From NCBI GenBank assembly GCA_934643825.1, contig CAKUCW010000009.1, positions 1-64,000 on the forward strand: a DNA stretch of 64,000 bases, in the 5' to 3' direction. Position 1 is the stretch's first letter. Every line of letters begins with the position of its first letter. Both the position numbers and the translations under genes were made by a program. Below are positions 7,963 to 16,487 of the stretch, piece after piece. The notes beneath the pieces were generated by a model. The model was given only the letters and a program-made list of their open reading frames with translations. It was not told the DNA's origin and searched no databases. The stretch is from an uncultured Clostridia bacterium (GTDB lineage: Bacteria; Bacillota; Clostridia; Christensenellales; Aristaeellaceae).

Positions 7963-8433
7963 ATGAAGATCGAGTTTAAGCTCAACGGGCGCACCATTGC
8001 GTTTGATGCCGGGGCGAACGATACGCTGTACGGCATGCTTCGCGCACTGGGCATCAGCAGCGTTAAATGCGGATGCGAAACGACGAATTGCGGGCTGTGT
8101 ACGGTGCATATGGACGGAAAAGCCGTGCTTTCCTGCTCGGTTCCCGCGATGCGCTGCAACGGGCGCGATATTCGGACGCTGGAGGGCATGGGCGATGCGG
8201 CAAAAGCGTTGGCGGACTGCCTCGCCGACGAGGGCGCGGATCAGTGCGGCTTCTGTGCGCCGGGCATGATGATGAATGTGCTGATGCTCGCCAAAGAGAA
8301 GCCGGATGCGACGGATGAGGAAGCCGACGCCTATCTGGCGGGCAACCTCTGCCGCTGCACGGGCTATATGAGCCAGAAGCGGGCGATTCGCCGCTTTTTG
8401 AATCGGGTCGTCAGCGGGGAGGTGCGCGTATGA
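7963..8433 (+). CDS. Molybdenum hydroxylase 2Fe-2S subunit
   Basis: At 156 residues this is the standard size for the small iron-sulfur subunit. The plant-type ferredoxin domain carries CGCETTNCGLC plus a fourth Cys in AVLSC (~36-65). The second, helical 2Fe-2S domain carries CGFCAPGM (~100) and CRCTGY (~135). The two clusters relay electrons from the molybdopterin site to FAD. The stop overlaps the start of the molybdenum subunit (ATGA at 8430-8433), indicating translational coupling. GAGAGAAG precedes the start. Confidence 0.93.
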   Translation: MKIEFKLNGRTIAFDAGANDTLYGMLRALGISSVKCGCETTNCGLCTVHMDGKAVLSCSVPAMRCNGRDIRTLEGMGDAAKALADCLADEGADQCGFCAPGMMMNVLMLAKEKPDATDEEADAYLAGNLCRCTGYMSQKRAIRRFLNRVVSGEVRV

Positions 8434-10715
8434 GGTCGGTCGGACAGGGCGTCCGCAAGAAGGACTCCGCCGCGCTGCTTTCGGGCAAGCCCGTCTATAC
8501 GGAGGATGTTTCTCCGAAAAACTGTTTGCAGGTCGTCATCCTGCGCAGTCCGCATGCCCACGCGATGATTGAGGAGATCGACGTTTCGCGTGCGCTGAAA
8601 GCGCCGGGCGTCGCCTGTGCGCTGACGTATCACGATGTGCTGGATATTCGTTTTACGCAGGCGGGGCAGACGTACCCGGAGTTCAGCCCGTATGACAGGC
8701 TGATTCTCGACCGCCATTTGCGCTGCGTGGGCGATCCGGTGGCGATTGTCGCGGCGGCGACACGCGAACAGGCGGAAGCGGCGATTCGGCTTATTCGCGT
8801 AAAATATCAGATTCTGCCCGCAATTCTCGATGCGAAGACGGCGAAGGACAACCCCGTCTGCATTCATCCGGAGGAGAATTGGCGTGCGCTCGTTCCCTGC
8901 GGCGCGGACAACCGACGCAATCTGGTCGCGGAGGGCAGGGACGAAAGCGGCGATATCGAAGCGGAGCTTGCCGCGTGCGACATCATCATCGAGCAGGATT
9001 ACAGCACGCTGGCGAACCAGCAGGCGATGATGGAAACCTTCCGCGCCAGCACCCATCTGGATGCTTACGGGCGGCTGACGGTCATTTCCTCGACGCAGGT
9101 GCCTTTCCATGTGCGCCGCAATGTGGCGACGGCACTGGGCATTCCCAAGAATCAGGTTCGCGTCATCAAGCCGCGCATCGGCGGCGGTTTCGGCGCAAAG
9201 CAGACGATGGTTTGCGAGGTCTATCCCGCTATCGTGACGATGAAAACGGGCTTGCCCGCGATGATCGTCTATACCCGACAGGAATCGCAGACGATTTCCA
9301 GCCCGCGCCACGCGATGAATATCCATGTGCGGCTCGGCGCGACGAAGGACGGCGTGATCCGCGCCGTGGACATGTTTACGCTGTCCAATTCCGGCGCATA
9401 CGGCGAACATGGACCGACGACGGTCGGGCTTTCCGGTCACAAATCCATTCCGCTCTATACGCATAATATGAAGGCATTCCGCTTCTCGTGGGAGGTTGTG
9501 TATACCAACACGATGAGCGCGGGCGCATACCGCGGATACGGCGCGACGCAGGGCATGTTTGCGATGGAATCCGCCGTCAACGAGCTGGCGCATCGGCTGA
9601 ATATGGATCCCGGCGAGCTTCGCGCCCGCAACGTCGTCCGTCAGGGCGAGGTCATGCCGGCGTATTACGGCGAGCGGGCGGACAGCTGCACGCTGGATGG
9701 ATGCCTTGCCCGGGCGCAGGAGATGATCGGCTGGAAGGAAAAATATCCGGCGAAAACGCTGCCGAACGGACATGTCCGCGCTGTGGGCATGGCGCTGGCG
9801 ATGCAGGGCTCGGGTATTTCGGCGGTCGATACGGGCTCGGTTGAAATTCGGCTCTGCGACGAAGGAACCTATGTGATGGCGATTGGCGCGACCGATATGG
9901 GAACGGGATGCGACACCATTCTTGCGCAGATCGCGGCGGAAAGCCTCGACTGCCCGATTGAAAACATCGCGGTGCATGGCGTGGATACCGACCATTCGCC
10001 GTATGACTGCGGCTCGTATGCATCCAGCACAACCTATGTCACGGGCATGGCGGTCGTCAAAACCTGCGAAAAGCTCATCCGTCAGCTGGAAGCGGCGGGC
10101 GCAAAGCTGCTTGCGTGCGATGCGGGCGAAGTCGTCTTTGAAGGCGACGGTGTGCGCAGCACGAAAGACGAGCGCAAGGTGACGCTCGGCGAGATTGCCA
10201 CGGCGCAGATGACGGCGTCGGTGGATACCATCGCCGCCTGTGCGTCCAACGGTTCGCCGATTTCGCCGCCGCCGTTCATGGCAGGCTGTGCGGAAATCGA
10301 CCTTGACCCGCAGACGGGCGTGGTCGAGGTGGTCGATTACGTCGGCGTGGTGGATTGCGGAACGGTCATCAATCCTCAGCTGGCACGCGTTCAGACGGAG
10401 GGCGGCATCATGCAGGGCATTGGCATGACGCTGACCGAGCAGCCGCGCATGGACGCACGGGGACGGACGATGAGCAATTCCTTCCTGCAATATAAACTGC
10501 CCACGCGCATGGACGCGCACAGCATTCGCGTCGATTTCGTGCCGAGCTATGAGCCGACAGGTCCGTTCGGCGCAAAATCCATCGGCGAATGCGTCATCAA
10601 TACGCCCGCGCCCGCCATCGCGGATGCGGTATTCCATGCGTGCGGCGTGAGAATACGGAATCTGCCCGTCACGCCGGAAAAGATTCTCTTCGGAAAAAAG
10701 GAGAAGGACGCGTGA
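8430..10715 (+). CDS. Molybdenum hydroxylase molybdopterin-binding subunit (xanthine dehydrogenase type)
   Basis: The 761-residue large subunit oxidises an N-heterocycle or aldehyde at the molybdenum site. Family landmarks are LRSPHAHA near ~35, the cofactor loop GGGFGAKQ at ~250, AYRGYGATQG at ~365, MGTGCDT at ~490 and the C-terminal GAKSIGE at ~710, whose Glu aligns with the catalytic base of xanthine dehydrogenases. With the FAD and 2Fe-2S genes it forms a complete alpha-beta-gamma enzyme. The substrate cannot be told from sequence; purines such as xanthine or hypoxanthine are the commonest for this layout in clostridia. The last codons overlap the next gene's GTG start. Confidence 0.9.
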   Translation: MRSVGQGVRKKDSAALLSGKPVYTEDVSPKNCLQVVILRSPHAHAMIEEIDVSRALKAPGVACALTYHDVLDIRFTQAGQTYPEFSPYDRLILDRHLRCVGDPVAIVAAATREQAEAAIRLIRVKYQILPAILDAKTAKDNPVCIHPEENWRALVPCGADNRRNLVAEGRDESGDIEAELAACDIIIEQDYSTLANQQAMMETFRASTHLDAYGRLTVISSTQVPFHVRRNVATALGIPKNQVRVIKPRIGGGFGAKQTMVCEVYPAIVTMKTGLPAMIVYTRQESQTISSPRHAMNIHVRLGATKDGVIRAVDMFTLSNSGAYGEHGPTTVGLSGHKSIPLYTHNMKAFRFSWEVVYTNTMSAGAYRGYGATQGMFAMESAVNELAHRLNMDPGELRARNVVRQGEVMPAYYGERADSCTLDGCLARAQEMIGWKEKYPAKTLPNGHVRAVGMALAMQGSGISAVDTGSVEIRLCDEGTYVMAIGATDMGTGCDTILAQIAAESLDCPIENIAVHGVDTDHSPYDCGSYASSTTYVTGMAVVKTCEKLIRQLEAAGAKLLACDAGEVVFEGDGVRSTKDERKVTLGEIATAQMTASVDTIAACASNGSPISPPPFMAGCAEIDLDPQTGVVEVVDYVGVVDCGTVINPQLARVQTEGGIMQGIGMTLTEQPRMDARGRTMSNSFLQYKLPTRMDAHSIRVDFVPSYEPTGPFGAKSIGECVINTPAPAIADAVFHACGVRIRNLPVTPEKILFGKKEKDA

Positions 10716-11305
10716 AGCTGTGCGTCGTGTTGCTGGCGGCGGGGGAAAGCAGACGGTTCGGAAGAGAAAACAAGCTGCTTGCGCTCTATCACGGCAGACC
10801 GATGATCGCTAAAGCGCTCGAAACGCTGGGAAGCCTGCCATGTGCGCGGAGAATGGCGGTGGTCAGCGATGCGCAGGTCGATGCGCTGGCAAAAGAAGCG
10901 GGCTTTCAGACCGTTTTAAACGGCGAGGTCGGGCGGGGGATGTCCCATTCCATTCATCTGGGCGTGAAAAATGCCGGGGATGCGGATGCCGTGCTGCTGT
11001 GCGCGGCGGATATGCCGAAGCTCTCCCGCGAGTCGCTGGAGCGGCTGCTGCATGCGTTTGAACAGACAGGCGCAAGAGCGGCTTGTCTGTCAGATGGAGA
11101 AACATGGGGGAATCCGGCGGTGTTTTCTGCCGCGTGCTTGGATGAACTCCTTGGGCTGACGGGGGACAGGGGCGCCAAGCGCATCCTGATGAAGGAAAAG
11201 GCGGTGCGCATTCCCTGCGTTTCGCCGGGAGAATTGAGCGATGCGGATACGCCGCAGGCGCTTTGCCGCATGGAAGAGGAAGCGGAGCAAAAAACGGAAA
11301 GATGA
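10712..11305 (+). CDS. MocA/MobA-like nucleotidyltransferase (molybdenum cofactor)
   Basis: This 197-residue protein is a small GT-A-fold nucleotidyltransferase with the pyrophosphorylase signature LAAGESRRFGRENKL (~8-22) and the metal-binding CAADMPKL (~95). MocA adds CMP, and MobA adds GMP, to molybdopterin; the position at the end of a molybdenum hydroxylase operon favours the MocA role of making the cytosine dinucleotide cofactor. The start is GTG 10712, overlapping the previous TGA in GTGA and preceded by AAAAGGAGAAGG. The longer frame that begins inside the large-subunit gene has no support. Confidence 0.8.
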   Translation: MKLCVVLLAAGESRRFGRENKLLALYHGRPMIAKALETLGSLPCARRMAVVSDAQVDALAKEAGFQTVLNGEVGRGMSHSIHLGVKNAGDADAVLLCAADMPKLSRESLERLLHAFEQTGARAACLSDGETWGNPAVFSAACLDELLGLTGDRGAKRILMKEKAVRIPCVSPGELSDADTPQALCRMEEEAEQKTER

Positions 11306-11307
11306 TA

Positions 11308-11339
11308 AAGCGGATGGGTGTGGATGCCCATCCGCTTTT
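11308..11339 (+). terminator. Terminator of the molybdenum hydroxylase operon
   Basis: The stem AAGCGGATGGG / CCCATCCGCTT is followed by a short TTTT and starts just after the nucleotidyltransferase stop. The T-run is short, but the stem is strong. Confidence 0.7.
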
Positions 11340-11386
11340 GTGCAAATATGATGAGAAAATCAGCGGCAGATGGTGAATCTACCGTC

Positions 11387-11415
11387 TTGAAAAGCTTATG
11401 AGAAACGTGTATAAT
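11387..11415 (+). promoter_or_regulatory. Promoter of the MATE exporter gene
   Basis: TTGAAA (11387-11392) and TATAAT (11410-11415) have exactly 17 bases between them, giving a leader of about 88 bases before ATG 11510. Confidence 0.8.
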
Positions 11416-11509
11416 ACCGCTGATTTCAAAGCAATTTGTATTCCCATCGGGCATCTCGAGCAAAGGTGTACACTTTATTTCACAATAACCGTTTTTAAGG
11501 GAGATTTGT

Positions 11510-12883
11510 ATGACCAAAGACTTGACACAGGGTTCACCTGTGCGACTGATCCTCGGTTTTGCTCTGCCGCTGTTGGCGGGCATGCTCTTTCAGCAGCTCT
11601 ATAATCTGGTGGATACGCTGATCGTCGGGCGCTTTCTGGGCATGGAAGCGCTCGCGGGCGTAGGCGCGACCGGTTCGATCAATTTCCTCGTGCTGGGCTT
11701 CTGCATGGGCATCTGTTCAGGCTTCGCCATCCCGGTTGCGCAGCAGTTCGGTGCGCGTGAAGAAAGCCGGATGCGCGAGTTTGTCGCCAACGGCGTATGG
11801 CTCTCCATCGCGTTTGCGCTGGTGATGACCGTGATGACGGTGGTTTACTGCGACGCGATCCTCAGCGCAATGAATACGCCGGAGGATTGTTTCCAGCAGG
11901 CGTATGATTATATCGTCGTCATTTTCGCGGGCATTCCGTTCACGTTCCTGTACAACCTGCTTTCGGGCTGGCTGCGTTCGCTGGGCGACAGCAAGACGCC
12001 GCTGTTCTTCTTGGTGCTTTCCTCGGTGCTGAATGTCATTCTGGATCTGTTCTTTATTCTTGTGATGAAGCTGGGCGTATTCGGCGCGTCGCTGGCGACG
12101 GTGCTGAGTCAGGCGATTTCCGGTTTGCTCTGTCTGCTGTTCATTGCGGCGAAGGTGCCGATTCTGCATATCAGCCGTGACGAGTGGCGCATGCGGTCCG
12201 TGCGCATGAAGGAATTGTGCGCGTATGGCGTGCCGATGGGGCTTCAATATTCCATTACCGCAATCGGAAGCGTTATTTTGCAGGTGGCGGTCAATTCGCT
12301 GGGTTCTCTTTCCGTTGCGGCGGTCACGGCGGGAGGCAAGGTGCTGAATTTCCTCGCGTGTCCGTTTGACGCGCTGGGCTCGACCATGGCGACCTATGGT
12401 GCGCAGAATGTCGGCGCAAGCAAATACGACCGCCTGAACAAGGGACTGTATGCGGCATCGCTGATGGGCTGCGGCTATTCGCTGCTTGCTTTTGCCATCG
12501 CGTGGTTCTTTGGACGCAGCCTGACCGGACTGTTTGTTTCCGGCGACAGCAGCGCACAGCTGATTGAGCTGGCACAGACGTATATGCTGGTCAATGTGCT
12601 GGCGTATCCGCTGCTGACGCTGGTCAACGTTGTGCGGTTCATGATTCAGGGCATGGGTTTCTCGATGTTCGCGATTCTGGCGGGCGTTATGGAGATGATT
12701 GCACGCAGTCTGGCGGGCATGTTCCTCGTTCCGGCACTGGGCTTCGTCGGCGCGGCGATGGGCAGCCCGCTGGCATGGGTCGCGGCGGATATCTTCCTCG
12801 TACCGGCGTATTTCCGCTGTCGTCGCGTGCTGATGAGCCAGGCGCATCACCTGCATGTGGCAGCGTGTGAAAATGAGGCGTAA
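11510..12883 (+). CDS. MATE family multidrug/sodium antiporter
   Basis: The 457-residue, very hydrophobic protein has about twelve predicted membrane helices in two similar halves, the MATE layout. It starts TKDLTQGSPVRLILGFALPL and contains QQLYNLVDTLIVGRFLG (~25-41), a hallmark of the DinF/NorM-like subgroup common in clostridia; YNLLSGWLRSLGDSKTPL follows at ~145. MATE proteins export cationic drugs or metabolites in exchange for Na+ or H+. It has its own promoter and the start follows AAGGGAG. The LysR regulator 68 bases downstream could control it, although that gene has a separate promoter. The natural substrate is unknown. Confidence 0.92.
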   Translation: MTKDLTQGSPVRLILGFALPLLAGMLFQQLYNLVDTLIVGRFLGMEALAGVGATGSINFLVLGFCMGICSGFAIPVAQQFGAREESRMREFVANGVWLSIAFALVMTVMTVVYCDAILSAMNTPEDCFQQAYDYIVVIFAGIPFTFLYNLLSGWLRSLGDSKTPLFFLVLSSVLNVILDLFFILVMKLGVFGASLATVLSQAISGLLCLLFIAAKVPILHISRDEWRMRSVRMKELCAYGVPMGLQYSITAIGSVILQVAVNSLGSLSVAAVTAGGKVLNFLACPFDALGSTMATYGAQNVGASKYDRLNKGLYAASLMGCGYSLLAFAIAWFFGRSLTGLFVSGDSSAQLIELAQTYMLVNVLAYPLLTLVNVVRFMIQGMGFSMFAILAGVMEMIARSLAGMFLVPALGFVGAAMGSPLAWVAADIFLVPAYFRCRRVLMSQAHHLHVAACENEA

Positions 12884-12898
12884 AGCGGTGCTTCCTGC

Positions 12899-12927
12899 TT
12901 GACAGCGTATGAATGCCATGCTATTCT
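12899..12927 (+). promoter_or_regulatory. Promoter of the LysR regulator gene
   Basis: TTGACA (12899-12904), 17 bases, then TATTCT (12922-12927) with an upstream TGC (extended -10). It lies 24 bases before ATG 12952. Confidence 0.75.
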
Positions 12928-12951
12928 CCTTCTGTAAGGAAGGGGATTGGC

Positions 12952-13854
12952 ATGACGATTCATATGCTTGAGTATTTTATCGCTGTGGCAGAGGGCCAAA
13001 GCTTTACGGATGCGGCAGGAAGCTGCTTTGTCAGCCAGCCCGCACTCAGCCGGGCAATCGCCAATTTGGAGAAGGAAGTCGGGTGTGCGCTCATCGACCG
13101 CGAGAACCGAAAGAGCGTCACGTTGACGCCCGCGGGGGAACGAATGCTCGTGGAAGCACGGCGGGTGATGAGCCAGCTGGAGACGATGGTGGAGCGCGTT
13201 CGGCAAATCGACGAGCAGACGCACAGCGTGGTCACAATCGGCTATATCGCTTATGGTCTGCTCCAAACCTTTAGAACAGCCGCTAAGCCGGCGTTTGATC
13301 GTGCGGCAAAGGAGAGCATTCGCCTCGAACCCGTATATGGCTCGACGCCCGAAATCAGGGAGCGGCTGCTCAGCGGCGAATTGGATTGCGCGGTGCTGCC
13401 AGAAACGCTTGCTATGAGCATGCGTGATTGCTGCTATACGGTCGTCTGTCAAACCGAAATGCGCGTGCTGATTCCAAGAGAAAACCCGCTGTTCGGTTGT
13501 TCATCGGTGCGGATGGAACAGCTTGCGGATATGCCATTCGTCATGTTTGATGCAAAGGATTTGCCGGAAATCTATGCCCGGAATATCGCCCAATGCATGA
13601 ACGCCGGATTTATGCCGCGTGTGGTCGATACGGGAAAGAAGATGGGCGATGTGGTTGCCTTGCTGCATCAGCATAAGGCGGTTGGCATGGCATCCGACGC
13701 GTTTGGCTATGCGCAGAGCGAGGATCTGCATCTGGTGCCTATTGAAGGCGTGGAATACCGCAATCCGCTGACGCTGACGATCCGCAGCCGCGTGGTCAAC
13801 CCGCAGGCGAAGCACTTTTTTGAAATGGTGTCGCAAATTTCCGACCATCCATAA
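12952..13854 (+). CDS. LysR family transcriptional regulator
   Basis: The 300-residue protein has the LysR winged helix-turn-helix at residues 1-60 (EYFIAVAEGQSFTDAA, VSQPALSRAIANLE, LTPAGE) and a periplasmic-binding-protein-like effector domain from ~90 (TIGYIAYGLL, LLSGELDCAVLP). Such regulators bind a small metabolite and usually control themselves and a neighbouring gene. ATG 12952 follows AAGGAAGGGG and gives the usual N-terminus MTIHMLEYF; a longer frame from 12913 lacks support. The most obvious candidate target is the upstream MATE exporter; no divergent partner exists. The effector is unknown. Confidence 0.92.
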   Translation: MTIHMLEYFIAVAEGQSFTDAAGSCFVSQPALSRAIANLEKEVGCALIDRENRKSVTLTPAGERMLVEARRVMSQLETMVERVRQIDEQTHSVVTIGYIAYGLLQTFRTAAKPAFDRAAKESIRLEPVYGSTPEIRERLLSGELDCAVLPETLAMSMRDCCYTVVCQTEMRVLIPRENPLFGCSSVRMEQLADMPFVMFDAKDLPEIYARNIAQCMNAGFMPRVVDTGKKMGDVVALLHQHKAVGMASDAFGYAQSEDLHLVPIEGVEYRNPLTLTIRSRVVNPQAKHFFEMVSQISDHP

Positions 13855-13912
13855 AGAGAATTTGTCAGCTATTCGACAAAATGCCGGCGGCTCAGCGCAT
13901 CTTTGACAGCAA

Positions 13913-14100
13913 CGAAAATGATATAGAAAAAACGCCCGCGTGCGCAGAACTTTGGGATTTTGCAGACGTGGGCAGAAGTGAAAGCGGGCTCAGCCTGTTT
14001 TTAAATGAATTGAAAATGATATAGAAAAAACGTCCGCGTGCGCAGAACTTTGGGATTTTGCAGACGTGAGCGGAAGTGAAAGCGGGCTCAGCCCGCTTTT
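13913..14100 (+). repeat. R1 repeat, two tandem copies
   Basis: Two near-identical units run in direct orientation (13913-14002 and 14010-14100). Each reads AAAATGATATAGAAAAAAC, GCGTGCGCAGAACTTTGGGA, TTTTGCAGACGTG, GCAGAAGTGAAAGCGGGCTC (or GCGGAAGTG...), with the final hairpin AGCGGGCTCAGCCCGCTTTT complete only in the second. The second copy probably terminates transcription downstream of the LysR gene. The 13855-14214 interval has no gene. Confidence 0.9.
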
Positions 14101-14214
14101 ATGATTTTGGGGTATTTAAAACCGAGATTGATTATTTTTTGGCATTTGCATTTACTTTGTGATTGATATATCATAAACACAGTTCCCGGGAAGGGAAACA
14201 AAGGAGGAAAAACC

Positions 14215-16119
14215 ATGAAAAACAAGCTGATGGCGCTCGTGTTGGCGCTGTGTGTGCTGATGAGCCTTGCCTGCGGCGCCAGTGCCGCGATGACGGCAGG
14301 CACTTACAGTGCGACGGTCAGCGGCATGCATGGACCGATGACCGTGCAGGTCACTGTGAGTGAGGACAGGATTGAATCCGTCGAGGTGACGGAGAATGTG
14401 GAAACGCCCGGTCTGATCGATTGGCCGATGCGCGAGATTCCGCAGGAAGTCGTTGAGAATCAGTCCGTCAATGTGGATACCGTCACCGGCGTGACCGTGT
14501 CCAGCCGTGCCATCCTCTCCGGCGTTTCCAAGGCGCTGGAAGAAGCCGGCGCGAATCTCGACGATTTCAAAAAGCCTGTTGAGAAGGAAGTCGCCGAGGA
14601 CGAAGAACTGACCGCAGACGTGATCATCGTGGGCGGCGGCGGAGCGGGTCTGGCGGCTGCCGTTGCGGCGACCGACGAGGGCGCAAGCGTCATCGTGATC
14701 GAAAAGACGGGCTTCTTTGGCGGCAATGCCATCGTTTCCGGCGGCATTTATAACTGCCCTGACCCGGCGCTTCAGGATCATGCGGACATCACCAGCAGCC
14801 TGGATTCTCTGGTTGAAGATGCGCTGGCTGAGGAACCGGTCAGCGAGCTGCATAAGCAGGTGATGGACACGGTTCGCGAACAGTTTGAAGCGTACAAGCA
14901 GACCGACAAGAAGGTTTTCGACAGCCCCGAGTGGTTTGCTCTCCAGACGTGGAACGGCGGCGACAAGGTCGGCGATCTGGATATGCTGCTGACTTTTGCT
15001 GAAAATGCCTATCCGTCTCTTGAGTGGATCGAGGGAATGGGCATGCAGTTTGCCGATAAGATCAACTCTGCCAGCGGTTCGCTCTATATGCGTACGCATA
15101 CTGCGGTGATGCCGAACGGCACGGGCTATTTCAAGGCGTTCGAGGGCAACCTTGCGACGAAGGGCGACCTGTTCACCGCGATGATGGATACCACCGGCAA
15201 GAGCCTGATTATGGATGGCGATAAGGTTGTTGGCGTGAACGCTGTGGGCAAAGATGGACATAAGGTGACCCTGCATGCCAACAAGGGCGTGATTCTTGCA
15301 ACCGGCGGCTTTGCCGGCAATGTCGAGATGCGCATGAAGTATTGCCAGAGCGAGAAGTGGCCGGATCTGAGCGCGAAGGTCGGCACGACCAATATGCCCG
15401 GTGTTACCGGCGACGGCATCTACATGGCTGAGAACGCGGGCGCTGAGCTGATCAATATGGATCAGATCCAGCTGCTGCCGTATGCGAACCCGTGGACCGG
15501 CGCAACCTCCGATATCACGCTGACGTACAGCGCGAGCATTTATGTCAATAAGAACGGTGAGCGCTTCGTGCGCGAGGATGGACGCCGCGACGAGATGTCC
15601 CTGGGCATCATCGCTCAGCCGGACGGCTTGATGTATCAGGTGTTCAGCGCTGACGCTGTGCCGGATCCGAAGACCGGCAAAACGCTGGGCGATAAGACGG
15701 TTGCCTATTATCTCGAAAACCACCTTGCCGGTTATGTGCAGGCGGATACGATCGAAGAATTGGCTGAGACCCTCGGCATGGATCCGGAAACCCTCAAGGC
15801 GACGATCGACGATTTCAACGCCTGTGTGCGCGGCGAGAAGACCGATGACTACGGACGCATTACCTTCACCAAGGAACTCAAGACCGGTCCGTGGTACGCT
15901 TATCCGCGTAAGCCGGCTGCGCATCACACGATGGGCGGCGTGAACGTGGACAAGGGTACGCATGCGCTCCGTGCAGACGGAACGCAGATCGAGGGTCTGT
16001 ACTGCGCGGGCGAAATCACCGGTAACCTGCATGGCGCCAACCGCCTCGGCGGCAACGCGATCGTAGACTTCTGCGTGTTTGGCCGCATTGCGGGTACGAA
16101 CGCGGCGAAGGGCGAGTAA
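14215..16119 (+). CDS. Secreted FMN-binding, FAD-dependent reductase (fumarate/urocanate reductase-like)
   Basis: The 634-residue protein has a signal peptide (~1-25, cleavage likely after ASA), an FMN-binding domain (~28-110) with the flavinylation-type motif DTVTGVT (~88), and a flavocytochrome c-type FAD domain (~135-634). The FAD domain has the dinucleotide fold VIIVGGGGAGLAAA and the C-terminal GEITGNLHGANRLGGNA. Relatives are extracellular reductases that receive electrons through covalent FMN and reduce fumarate, urocanate or other enoates as respiratory acceptors. No ApbE flavin transferase or membrane electron donor is seen nearby. AAAGGAGGAAAAACC sets the start. The gene stands alone between R1 repeats and a terminator. 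The acceptor cannot be inferred. Confidence 0.9.
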   Translation: MKNKLMALVLALCVLMSLACGASAAMTAGTYSATVSGMHGPMTVQVTVSEDRIESVEVTENVETPGLIDWPMREIPQEVVENQSVNVDTVTGVTVSSRAILSGVSKALEEAGANLDDFKKPVEKEVAEDEELTADVIIVGGGGAGLAAAVAATDEGASVIVIEKTGFFGGNAIVSGGIYNCPDPALQDHADITSSLDSLVEDALAEEPVSELHKQVMDTVREQFEAYKQTDKKVFDSPEWFALQTWNGGDKVGDLDMLLTFAENAYPSLEWIEGMGMQFADKINSASGSLYMRTHTAVMPNGTGYFKAFEGNLATKGDLFTAMMDTTGKSLIMDGDKVVGVNAVGKDGHKVTLHANKGVILATGGFAGNVEMRMKYCQSEKWPDLSAKVGTTNMPGVTGDGIYMAENAGAELINMDQIQLLPYANPWTGATSDITLTYSASIYVNKNGERFVREDGRRDEMSLGIIAQPDGLMYQVFSADAVPDPKTGKTLGDKTVAYYLENHLAGYVQADTIEELAETLGMDPETLKATIDDFNACVRGEKTDDYGRITFTKELKTGPWYAYPRKPAAHHTMGGVNVDKGTHALRADGTQIEGLYCAGEITGNLHGANRLGGNAIVDFCVFGRIAGTNAAKGE

Positions 16120-16147
16120 GCACCCAACTGAATCCTCATTTTCAGCG

Positions 16148-16182
16148 GGAAATGCAAAGATTTGCATTTCCTGCATTTTTTT
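16148..16182 (+). terminator. Terminator of the secreted reductase gene
   Basis: The 11-bp perfect stem GGAAATGCAAA / TTTGCATTTCC has a two-base loop as drawn (in practice a few inner pairs open) and is followed by TGCATTTTTTT. Confidence 0.8.
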
Positions 16183-16194
16183 GTGAAAAAAGAG

Positions 16195-16223
16195 TTGACA
16201 ACCGAACCAAACCCTGATATAAT
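16195..16223 (+). promoter_or_regulatory. Promoter of tRNA-Ser
   Basis: Consensus TTGACA (16195-16200) and TATAAT (16218-16223) have a 17-base spacer, 33 bases upstream of the tRNA 5' end. Confidence 0.9.
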
Positions 16224-16255
16224 AAATCTCGCTGATTGAGCAGCAGCCAAGTTCT

Positions 16256-16346
16256 GGAGAGTTGGCTGAGTGGTCTAAGGCGCACGACTGGAAATCGTGT
16301 GTGGGCTGATACCCCACCTAGGGTTCAAATCCCTAACTCTCCGCCA
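16256..16346 (+). tRNA. tRNA-Ser (GGA)
   Basis: The acceptor stem GGAGAGT pairs with ACTCTCC, with discriminator G and encoded CCA. The anticodon loop CTGGAAA gives GGA. A long variable arm (TGTGGGCTGATACCCCAC) marks a class II tRNA and the T-arm reads GGGTTCAAATCCC. Confidence 0.95.
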
Positions 16347-16385
16347 AATCGCTTTTCTAGTGACAACTGGGAAAGCGATTTTTTC
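16346..16385 (+). terminator. Terminator of tRNA-Ser
   Basis: AAATCGCTTT pairs with AAAGCGATTT around a 16-base loop and is followed by TTTTTCTTTAA. Confidence 0.85.
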
Positions 16386-16487
16386 TTTAATTATCGTGAA
16401 ATGAAAAATAAATCCGTTTCTCATGCGTCAGTTTGAAGAAAAACGTTTCGCGTAACATGCCGACGGTTCCTTTCAGGGAGGATAAAC

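Noticed and set aside
16386..16487. Short frame beginning MKNKSVSHASV before the radical SAM gene, considered as a peptide precursor
   Set aside because: Only 11 codons, no ribosome site, and it runs from the tRNA-Ser terminator; no core-peptide features.
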